Position numbers and translations under genes: made by a program. This document shows positions 6,582 to 13,642 of a stretch of 28,991 nucleotides of DNA, one piece after another. Positions within the stretch are counted from its first letter, which is position 1; each line of letters starts with the position of its first letter. The notes under the pieces were generated by a model. It was not told the DNA's origin, made no database searches, and saw only the letters and a list, made by a program, of their open reading frames with translations. The DNA is taken from positions 1-28,991 of the forward strand of contig JAVBMX010000093.1 in assembly GCA_031551885.1 (NCBI GenBank). The letters run 5' to 3'. Source of the DNA: Frigididesulfovibrio sp031551885. Lineage in GTDB: Bacteria; Desulfobacterota; Desulfovibrionia; Desulfovibrionales; Desulfovibrionaceae.

Positions 6582-8777
6582 ATGCGATACATCATCATTT
6601 CCAACCGACTTCCCGTCACCGTCGTGACCAAAGGCGACAAACTGCGCATGACCCGCAGCGGCGGAGGGCTGGCGACAGGGCTTGATTCCCTTGATACGAG
6701 CGGAGAAAGGCACTGGCTCGGCTGGGCCGGGCTGCATGTGGACGACGAGGAAAAACAGAAGAAAATCCGGGCGAAGCTGAAAAAGCGGTCGTTTCACCCG
6801 GTCTTTCTCAGCCCGGAATACATCCGGGACTATTACGAAGGGTACAGCAACAGCACCTTATGGCCGCTCTGCCATTATTTTTTCAGCTATATCAACTGCG
6901 ATCAAGCCTACTGGAAAGCTTACAAAGAAGTCAACGCGCTCTTCTGCCGCGAGGCGCTCAAAATCATCAGGCCGGACGACGTGGTCTGGGTGCACGACTA
7001 CCAACTGATGCTGTTGCCGGCTATGCTCAGAGAGCATTTGCCGAACACGGCCATCGGCTACTTCCACCACATTCCCTTCCCCGCCTACGAGTTGTTCCGT
7101 TATCTGCCGGAGCGGGCCGAGCTTCTGCGCGGGCTGCTCGGCGCGGATCAAATCGGCTTCCACGTCCACGACTATGTGCGCCACTTCATCAGCGCCCTGT
7201 ATCGGGTGCTCGACCTGGAGTGCAACCTGGACGAAGTGCCCCTCGGCAACCGGGTCGCCCGGGTCGAAGCCTTTCCCATGGGCATCAACTACGAGCTCTA
7301 CCATGAAGCTCCCACACACCCCGAGGCGGGCGCCTTCACCAAAAAATTGGAACGCATCGCCGCCTCGCGCAAGGTCATTCTGTCCGTCGACCGCCTGGAC
7401 TACAGCAAGGGCATCCTGTTTCGGCTCGAAGGCTTCGCGGCCTTTCTGGAAAACAACCCGGAATACCGGGGCAAGGTTACGCTGCTCTTGATTGTGGTGC
7501 CTTCGCGCGATCAGGTGGATATGTACGCGGACCTGAAAACCCAGATCGACAAAGCCGTGGGGGCCATCAACGGAGCCTACACGGCGGTGGGCTGGATTCC
7601 CGTTCACTATTTTTACCGCTCGTTCTCGTTCGCCGAGCTGACCGCCCTTTACAACATCGCGGATATCGCCCTGGTCACCCCCCTGCGCGACGGCATGAAC
7701 CTGGTGGCCAAGGAATATCTGGCCGCCAAGCGGGACCGCCCCGGCGTACTGATTTTAAGCGAAATGGCGGGCGCGGCCGTCGAGCTTTCCGACGCCCTGA
7801 TCGTCAACCCCATGGACACCAAAGACATCGCCGACGCCCTTCTCACCGCCCTGACCATGCCGGAGGAAGAACAAACCGCCGCCCTGCGCAGGATGCAAAA
7901 GCTCCTCTCGCGCCGGAACGTGGCCCGCTGGGCCGAAGACTTCATCGTCGAGCTGGGCAAAACCCGGTCCCGCAACGACGAGTTGGCCGGCAAAGTTCTG
8001 GGGGAAGCCGGCCTGAGCGGTATCCTGGAAGCTTACCAACAGGCGGAAAAGCGTCTGTTGGTCCTGGATTACGACGGCACCCTCGCCCCGTTCGTCAAAG
8101 ACCCCTCCCAAGCCAAGCCCACCCGGCTTCTGCGCGAAACCCTGGCCCGTCTTGCCGCCGACCCGCGCAACAAGGTCGTGATCTGCAGCGGTCGCGATAA
8201 AGAAACCCTCGATGCCTGGCTGGGCGACCTGGGAGTCGGCCTGTCGGCCGAGCACGGCATCTTTTACACGGAAGACGGCTTGTGGCGGGGGGAGGCCCCC
8301 GAACCCGTCTGGAACGAGGAAATTCTCGGTATTTTAGAGCACATCACCGACAAAACTCCCCGCTCCAAGATCGAAGTCAAAAAAACCGCCCTGGTCTGGC
8401 ACTATCGTCAGGTCGACCCGTGGCCGGCCTCTCTGCGGGGCGATCAGTTGGTCAAAGCCCTTGTGCCCCTATGCACTCGGCTTGGTCTGCAAATCATGCG
8501 CGGGAACAAGATCATTGAAATCAAACCCGCCGACCGAAACAAGGGGAATGAGGTCGGACGGTTGCTTGAAAAAGACCGTTTCGATTTCATCCTGGGCATG
8601 GGCGACGACGTGACCGACGAAGATATGTTCGCCGCCATGCCGGAAGGCGCCGTAACCATCAAGGTCGGCGGGTTTTCCGATTCGGCCGGGTACACCCTGC
8701 CCTCTCAGGCCGGAGTAGTCCCGTTTTTGACGGCTCTGGCCAGGGCTGGGGAAGGGGAATTTGCGGGAGAGTCATAG
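6582..8777 (+). CDS. otsAB: Bifunctional trehalose-6-phosphate synthase/phosphatase (OtsA-OtsB fusion)
   Basis: This 731-residue cytoplasmic enzyme should carry out both steps of trehalose synthesis: UDP-glucose plus glucose 6-phosphate to trehalose 6-phosphate, then dephosphorylation. Residues 1 to about 465 form a GT20 domain with ISNRLPV, the glycine loop SGGGLATGL, WVHDYQLMLLPAML, FHHIPFP, VDRLDYSKGI and the sugar-nucleotide segment LVTPLRDGMNLVAKEY. From about 490 a HAD-type OtsB domain has motif I DYDGTLAPF (about 495), SGRDKETLDAWL, SAEHGIF and the metal motif GDDVTDEDMF. Both active sites look complete. GGGAG lies 5-9 bases before the ATG. Trehalose serves as osmo- or stress protectant. 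The divergent GH15 gene may provide the matching hydrolase. Confidence 0.95.
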   Translation: MRYIIISNRLPVTVVTKGDKLRMTRSGGGLATGLDSLDTSGERHWLGWAGLHVDDEEKQKKIRAKLKKRSFHPVFLSPEYIRDYYEGYSNSTLWPLCHYFFSYINCDQAYWKAYKEVNALFCREALKIIRPDDVVWVHDYQLMLLPAMLREHLPNTAIGYFHHIPFPAYELFRYLPERAELLRGLLGADQIGFHVHDYVRHFISALYRVLDLECNLDEVPLGNRVARVEAFPMGINYELYHEAPTHPEAGAFTKKLERIAASRKVILSVDRLDYSKGILFRLEGFAAFLENNPEYRGKVTLLLIVVPSRDQVDMYADLKTQIDKAVGAINGAYTAVGWIPVHYFYRSFSFAELTALYNIADIALVTPLRDGMNLVAKEYLAAKRDRPGVLILSEMAGAAVELSDALIVNPMDTKDIADALLTALTMPEEEQTAALRRMQKLLSRRNVARWAEDFIVELGKTRSRNDELAGKVLGEAGLSGILEAYQQAEKRLLVLDYDGTLAPFVKDPSQAKPTRLLRETLARLAADPRNKVVICSGRDKETLDAWLGDLGVGLSAEHGIFYTEDGLWRGEAPEPVWNEEILGILEHITDKTPRSKIEVKKTALVWHYRQVDPWPASLRGDQLVKALVPLCTRLGLQIMRGNKIIEIKPADRNKGNEVGRLLEKDRFDFILGMGDDVTDEDMFAAMPEGAVTIKVGGFSDSAGYTLPSQAGVVPFLTALARAGEGEFAGES

Positions 8778-8784
8778 TGTTACT

Positions 8785-8912
8785 GGGGTTCCACCCCAAA
8801 GCCCACCGGGGGAAATGATTTGACTCGGCGCATCGCGCGCATCGCCCTTCGGGCACCGTCGGCAGACCTCCGGCTTCCTGCCGGATGAGCCCTCGGACCT
8901 CCTCATATGTCG
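8785..8912. repeat. Modular palindromic repeat, copy C (degenerate)
   Basis: A GGGGTTCCACCCC hairpin, a CCGGGGGAAATGATTTG half-palindrome without its partner arm, CGCATCGCGCGCATCG and finally CTCATATGTCGGCAA resemble the intact copy at 20277-20508. Here the cargo hairpin is cut short after its left arm. Bases 8913-9170 between this and the next repeat hold nothing I recognise. Confidence 0.5.
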
Positions 8913-9173
8913 GCAAGCGGAAAAATCCAAAATTGCGTACAATCTTTGCCTAAGCGGCCTGTGATATCGTGGCGGGCAGCCGTTTCCGGAGCTTTTCTAA
9001 GCATTCCGGCCCGGTGCAGAGACGTTTCGGATACCCGAACGGGACGGAATGCGACGGTAAGGCGCACGATTCTGTTCCGCGCTTTGCGCCGTTAAGACCA
9101 AAAAAATCTTCCTGCCGATATTGTTGCTGTGGCGCAATGCTTTTGTACCGCTTGGCTCATCGCAGGCCAAGCG

Positions 9174-9231
9174 AGGGGTGCAGGGGAAATCATTTCCCCT
9201 GCCAGGGGGGAGTGGGGGACAGAGTCCCCCA
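9174..9231. repeat. Modular palindromic repeat, copy D
   Basis: A perfect 23-nt palindrome, with left arm GCAGGGGAAAT and centre C at 9180-9202, is followed by a second with TGGGGGAC left arm at 9213-9231. It ends about 10 bases past the stop of the minus-strand gene at 9242, where it could act as a terminator. Confidence 0.7.
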
Positions 9232-9241
9232 GAAAAAAATC

Positions 9242-9865
9242 CTACTTCTCCGGGCAATCTTCCAACGCCTTCACGGCCGTGGCGAACAGCTCCGAATCTT
9301 CGGGGTAAGGTTGTGTGTCTTTCTCCGCGAAAGACAAACGCCCTTCCCAGAAGAAAAAGACAATCCGCTTGTCCAGGAAAAACACCCGGTAATACTCCAG
9401 CGGACCTTTGAAGGTCAGCCTCCCGGGGGCTTCGGCCGTGGGCGGGGTGCGCAGGTTGTCGGCGCCCTTCGGTTCCATCTTGCGGATACGCTCCACCTGC
9501 GTGTTGTCGTCGTAAGTGAATACCGCCATATGGTAGGAGTTGTCGGGCATCCCCGCCTGCCGGCGGACCAGAAAAGAATCGCAGCGCCGAGCTTTGTAAA
9601 AGGCGTCGGTGTGCCCGTAAAAGCGGGAAAGGTAATCCGCAACGCCGGTTATATGGGTTTTTTGGCTCCGCACGGCGAATCGCTTCTCCAGGCAGGAAAC
9701 CAAAAATCTCGCACCCTGAGGATTGGTGCCCGCATTCAAGAGAAAGGAAATATCGGAAGTTTCCCTTTCGGACGTTGAAACCTCCGCAGCCGTCGTTTCA
9801 GACGGAATCAGAGCCGCGAACAAGAAGAAGAGAAAAAACACGGGCGAAAAAAAAGCGCGCTGCAC
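9242..9865 (-). CDS. Exported protein of unknown function
   Basis: The 207-residue product has a signal peptide (hydrophobic FFSPVFFLFFLFAALIP, probable cleavage after TTAA). Start is a GTG at 9865 with AGGAG 8 bases upstream. The mature part contains two Cys (SCLEKRF and RRCDSF) that could form a disulphide, plus one Cys near the end (DCPEK), and many aromatic residues (YYRVFFLDKRIVFFFWEG). I recognise no domain. It follows gyrA in the same direction but beyond gyrA's terminator and about 480 bases of intergenic sequence, so it is probably a separate unit. Confidence 0.75.
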   Translation of the reverse strand: MQRAFFSPVFFLFFLFAALIPSETTAAEVSTSERETSDISFLLNAGTNPQGARFLVSCLEKRFAVRSQKTHITGVADYLSRFYGHTDAFYKARRCDSFLVRRQAGMPDNSYHMAVFTYDDNTQVERIRKMEPKGADNLRTPPTAEAPGRLTFKGPLEYYRVFFLDKRIVFFFWEGRLSFAEKDTQPYPEDSELFATAVKALEDCPEK

Positions 9866-10166
9866 GAAGGATTCTCCTGTCTGTCCGGGGTAGGCTGGTC
9901 AGAAACTGTTTTGCGGGTCTCGGTGTCCACTCCGCAGTGATTTTTCCCAATAGGCCGCACAGCTACCACAAAACGCCCCACTTGTCTTCGAACAAGGCCC
10001 GTGGGGGCAGGAAGCGGGCTTTTCACCCATGAACCGCTTGAAGCCGGAGGGTGGCATCAGATGCGAAGTTTGTTGCCCAAACAAAAGCATTCAGGCAGCC
10101 GTTTTTTTCGGAAAGCGTCCGGACAGCTATTGAAGATAGCTTCCGAGCACAACGTTGCGGAGCAAT

Positions 10167-10189
10167 AAAAAAAGAAGCCGGCGGCTTCT
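10167..10189 (-). terminator. Rho-independent terminator downstream of gyrA
   Basis: On the minus strand AGAAGCC/GGCTTCT pair around a short loop (10173-10189) and run directly into seven T residues (A's at 10167-10173 on the plus strand). It lies about 155 bases past the gyrA stop, on the far side of a palindromic repeat. The rest of 9866-10237 shows only two short direct copies of CGCTTGAAGCCG(A/G)AGG (10030 and 10223). Confidence 0.75.
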
Positions 10190-10237
10190 CCTGTGTGACC
10201 GACGAAGTCCGGTCTGATTGATCGCTTGAAGCCGAAG

Positions 10238-10330
10238 GTCGGTAACCCCGCGCAAGGCGCGGGGTTACCGACAATCAGGGTGCAGGGGATTGAATCCCCT
10301 GCCGGGGGGATTGGGGGACAGCGTCCCCCA
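10238..10330. repeat. Modular palindromic repeat, copy E
   Basis: A perfect 16-bp hairpin, GTCGGTAACCCCGCGC (10238-10253) with its complement at 10257-10272, loop AAG, is followed by the palindrome GCAGGGGATT..AATCCCCTGC (10282-10302) and TGGGGGACAGCGTCCCCCA (10312-10330). It lies 15 bases from the gyrA stop, so it is probably transcribed into the gyrA 3' UTR. Confidence 0.8.
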
Positions 10331-10344
10331 ACCAGCTTTATCGC

Positions 10345-12807
10345 TTATTCCTGCGCTTCGCCTTCTTTTTCGATGCCGTTTTCCGCGCCTTCATCGATGC
10401 GGTCGAAGCCGACAACGGCCGCGCCTTCGTCCATGGCGACCAGACGCACGCCCTGGGTGGCCCGGCCCACGCTGCGGACCTCTTCCACCCCGATGCGGAT
10501 GATCTTGTTGGCCGAAGTGAGCAGCAACAGGGCGTCATCATCCGAAACCATCATGGCTCCGATGACCGGACCGGTTTTGGACGTGGCTTTGAAGTTGATG
10601 ATGCCCTTGCCCCCGCGCGACTGCACCCGGTACAGCTCAAGCTTGGTCCGCTTGCCGTAGCCGTTGCGTGACACGGTCATGATCGAGGCCTCGACTTCGT
10701 CCGGCTTGACCACCACGCAGGCCACCACAACGTCCACGCCGCGCAACGCAACGCCTTTGACCCCGGAAGCGCCCCGGCCCATGGACCGAACTTCGTTGCA
10801 GGAAAAGCGAATAGCCAAGCCGGCTTCGGTGGTCAGGACAATCTGGCAGTTATCGTTCACCTCACGAACCGTAATGAGCTCGTCTTTCTCGCGCAGGCCT
10901 ACGGCAATCATGCCCGACTTGCGGCATTTGGCGTAGAGCGAGGAGTCCGAGCGCTTGACCATGCCGCGTTTGGTCACAAAGAGGAACGAGCGTTCCTCGT
11001 TGAACTCGCGCACGGTCAGGGCCGTGGTCACCCACTCGTCTTTTTCCAGGGGCAGCAGGTTGGCGATGTGCGCGCCTTTGGCCGTGCGGCTGCCTTCGGG
11101 CACCTGGTGGACCTTGAGCTGATGCATGCGGCCCCGGTTGGTGAAGAGCAGCAGGTACTGGTGGTTCGAGGTGGTCAGGAAGTCCTGAACCACGTCGTCA
11201 TCACTCATGTGCAGACCGGCAATGCCTTTGCCGCCGCGCCGCTGCTGCTGGTAGTTGTCCAAGGTGGTGCGCTTGATGTAGCCGCGTCGCGACAGGGTAA
11301 TGACCACGTCTTCGTCGGGAATGAGATCTTCAATGTCGATGCCGGCCAGATCGTCGTATTCGATCTGGGTCCTGCGCGGCGTGGCGAAGGTCTCTTTCAG
11401 CTCGGTGATTTCGTCGCGAATGACCCCGCGCAGCACTTCGGTGTTTTCCAGAATGCTCTTGAAGTACTCGATTTTCTTGAGCAGTTCCCGGTATTCCTCC
11501 AGGAGCTTTTCATGTTCCAGGCCGGTCAGGCGCTGCAGACGCATATCCAGGATGGCCTGAGCCTGGATGTCGGAAAGCGAGAACTTCTCCATCAGGCCGT
11601 CTTTGGCCTCCTGCGGGGTTTTTGAGGCCCGAATCAGGGCGACAACGGCGTCGATGTTGTCCAGGGCGATTCGCAGACCCTCGAGGATGTGGGCTCGGGC
11701 CTCGGACTTGCGCAGGTCGAAGCGGGTGCGCCGGATGACCACCTCGCGGCGGTGCTCCAAGAAGCAGGTCAACGCCGACTTGAGGTTGAGCAGTTGCGGC
11801 CGGTTGCCCACAACCGCCAGCATGTTGTAGGCGAAGGAGGTTTCCAGCGGGGTGTACTTGTAGAGCGCGTTGATCACCAAATCCGGAATGGTGCCGCGCT
11901 TGAGGTCGAGAACAATCCGAATACCCTTGCGGTCGGATTCGTCGCGCAGGTCGGAAACACCCTCAATCTTGCGCTCGTTGACCAGGAAGGCGATCTTCTC
12001 GACCAGCGAAGACTTGTTCAGGGCATAGGGAATTTCCCGGATGACGATGGCTTCGCCGCCCTTTTTGCGGGTTTCCAGCTCCACCTTGCCGCGCACCTTG
12101 ACCGAGCCGCGCCCGGTCGAAAGGGCGTCTTCCAGACCTCGCCCGGCGTAGATGATCCCGCCGGTGGGGAAGTCCGGGCCTTTCACGTGCTCCATGAGGT
12201 CGTGCACGGTGCTGTCCGGGTCTTCCAAAAGCACGTGCAGGGCGTCGCAGAGTTCGCCCAGGTTGTGGGGCGGAATGTTCGTGGCCATGCCCACGGCAAT
12301 GCCCGAGGAACCGTTGACCAGCAGGTTCGGCACCTTGGTCGGCAACACCGAGGGTTCTTCCATGGTGTTGTCGTAGTTGGGCCGGAACTCGACGGTCTCT
12401 TTGTCGATATCCGCGAGGAATTCCGAGGCCAGACGGGACATGCGCACTTCGGTGTAACGCATGGCCGCCGCCGCGTCGCCGTCGATGGAGCCGAAGTTGC
12501 CCTGACCGTCGACCAAAAGGTCGCGCATGGAGAATTCCTGGGCCATGCGGACCAGGGCGTCGTACACGGCCGAGTCGCCGTGGGGGTGGTATTTACCGAT
12601 GACGTCACCGACCACGCGGGCGGATTTCTTGGGCGGCCGGGTGTAAGAGTTGCCGAGCTCGTGCTGGGCGAACATGATCCGCCGGTGCACGGGCTTCAAG
12701 CCGTCGCGGGCGTCGGGAATGGCCCGGCCGATGATTACCGAGAGGGAATACTCCAGGTATGACTTGCGCAGCTCTTTCTCAATACTGATTACGGCGTTGT
12801 CGGACAT
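10345..12807 (-). CDS. gyrA: DNA gyrase subunit A
   Basis: The 820-residue A subunit cuts and rejoins DNA in the GyrA2B2 complex that introduces negative supercoils. Near the N-terminus are AIPDARDGLKPVHRRI, the quinolone-region segment KYHPHGDSAVYDALVRMAQ with Ser79 and Asp83 (E. coli 83 and 87) in wild-type form, and the catalytic Tyr118 in MRYTEVRMSR. The gyrase-specific GyrA box QQRRGGKG (about residues 519-527) in the beta-pinwheel domain rules out ParC. The C-terminus is an acidic tail. The ATG at 12807 has AGGA 7-8 bases upstream. It is last in the dnaA-dnaN-gyrB-13016 gene-gyrA series, separated by a long hairpin. Confidence 0.97.
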   Translation of the reverse strand: MSDNAVISIEKELRKSYLEYSLSVIIGRAIPDARDGLKPVHRRIMFAQHELGNSYTRPPKKSARVVGDVIGKYHPHGDSAVYDALVRMAQEFSMRDLLVDGQGNFGSIDGDAAAAMRYTEVRMSRLASEFLADIDKETVEFRPNYDNTMEEPSVLPTKVPNLLVNGSSGIAVGMATNIPPHNLGELCDALHVLLEDPDSTVHDLMEHVKGPDFPTGGIIYAGRGLEDALSTGRGSVKVRGKVELETRKKGGEAIVIREIPYALNKSSLVEKIAFLVNERKIEGVSDLRDESDRKGIRIVLDLKRGTIPDLVINALYKYTPLETSFAYNMLAVVGNRPQLLNLKSALTCFLEHRREVVIRRTRFDLRKSEARAHILEGLRIALDNIDAVVALIRASKTPQEAKDGLMEKFSLSDIQAQAILDMRLQRLTGLEHEKLLEEYRELLKKIEYFKSILENTEVLRGVIRDEITELKETFATPRRTQIEYDDLAGIDIEDLIPDEDVVITLSRRGYIKRTTLDNYQQQRRGGKGIAGLHMSDDDVVQDFLTTSNHQYLLLFTNRGRMHQLKVHQVPEGSRTAKGAHIANLLPLEKDEWVTTALTVREFNEERSFLFVTKRGMVKRSDSSLYAKCRKSGMIAVGLREKDELITVREVNDNCQIVLTTEAGLAIRFSCNEVRSMGRGASGVKGVALRGVDVVVACVVVKPDEVEASIMTVSRNGYGKRTKLELYRVQSRGGKGIINFKATSKTGPVIGAMMVSDDDALLLLTSANKIIRIGVEEVRSVGRATQGVRLVAMDEGAAVVGFDRIDEGAENGIEKEGEAQE

Positions 12808-12863
12808 AATTTTCCTGATGGTTCCAGATTACGGATTCGACGTTCTCCACCGGATTTGCCGCC

Positions 12864-13015
12864 GGGTTTGTCCCTCAAGAAGGGGAGCGTGCGGCAAGGG
12901 CAAGGAAAACGGCTCTTTTTGCGAAGGGAGTGGACTTTTTCGGTCCTCGACCGGAGCAAAAAAGCCGTTTGACGCGGCCATTTGCCCACGAACACCCTTC
13001 TTGAGGGACAAACCC
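12864..13015. repeat. Long nested inverted repeat between the gyrB-linked gene and gyrA
   Basis: Two perfect 21-bp arms, 12864-12884 and 12995-13015, enclose about 110 bases. Inside is a second inverted pair: AACGGCT-TTTTTGC near 12908-12922 against GCAAAAAAGCCGTT near 12957-12970. The outer right arm begins right after the stop codon of the upstream minus-strand gene. Transcripts from gyrB would fold this into one extended hairpin before reaching gyrA, so it could be a terminator, attenuator or RNA-processing site. Confidence 0.85.
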
Positions 13016-13642
13016 TCAGTCGTTCCAGATAACCGCCATCGGCAGATTATCCAGATCTTTGACGATTTTTTCCGGGGCTTTGTCGTTGCGCAGGGTAATC
13101 ACCCCGATCATTGAATCGCCGCGGAAGAAGTAGGTTGCCGAGCGGTGGCGCGTAATCTTTCCGGCGTAGATGATCGCGTCCGATAGGGCCACAAACATGT
13201 CGCCGCTTTCCAGAAAATCCACGCTCGACTCGGCGACTTTTTGCTTGCGGTTGTTCACATAGGCTTTGCGGATACGCAGCGCTTCCAGGTCGGAAAAACT
13301 GACGGCGGCTTTTTCCCGCTGGGCGGGGTCGCCTTCCAGCACCTGTTTCAGAAAGTTACCGGTGCCTTTATGCACATAGGTGATGGCAAAAGCGCCCACA
13401 AACTCGCCCTGCGACTCCCGCCAGCCGACCATGTACAGCTCGGGCAGTTCGATGTCCGTGCCGTCAAAGGCCTTTTTCACGGATTCCGGCACATACTGGG
13501 TATCGCTGCCGGTGTACGAGAACCACCCGCCGGGTACGGTGACGGAAAAATGTGTTTGCTCCTCTTTGGCTTTTTCGGCCGCGACGGCCTGCAACGGAGC
13601 AAACACAAGCAAAGCGAACAGAAAACAGGCCGTTGTTTTCAT
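13016..13642 (-). CDS. Exported protein of unknown function coupled to gyrB
   Basis: This 208-residue protein has a classic signal peptide (MKTTACFLFALLVFAPLQAVAA, cleavage likely after AVAA) and should be periplasmic. No lipobox is visible at the cleavage site. The mature part reads SVTVPGGWFSYTG, IELPELYMVGWRESQGEFVGAFAITYV and SDAIIYAGKITRHRSATYFFRGDSMIGVITL, a pattern of alternating beta strands that I cannot assign to a known family. Its ATG overlaps the gyrB stop by ATGA, so translation is probably coupled to gyrB. An exported protein between gyrB and gyrA is unexpected. A real gene is likely given the overlap and signal peptide, but its job is unknown. Confidence 0.82.
   Translation of the reverse strand: MKTTACFLFALLVFAPLQAVAAEKAKEEQTHFSVTVPGGWFSYTGSDTQYVPESVKKAFDGTDIELPELYMVGWRESQGEFVGAFAITYVHKGTGNFLKQVLEGDPAQREKAAVSFSDLEALRIRKAYVNNRKQKVAESSVDFLESGDMFVALSDAIIYAGKITRHRSATYFFRGDSMIGVITLRNDKAPEKIVKDLDNLPMAVIWND

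Noticed and set aside
10030..10240. Direct repeats CGCTTGAAGCCG(A/G)AGG as att sites
   Set aside because: About 16 bases, 190 apart, enclosing no gene; more likely repeat debris.
11689..12762. 357-codon plus-strand frame inside gyrA
   Set aside because: Antisense shadow, common in GC-rich genes.
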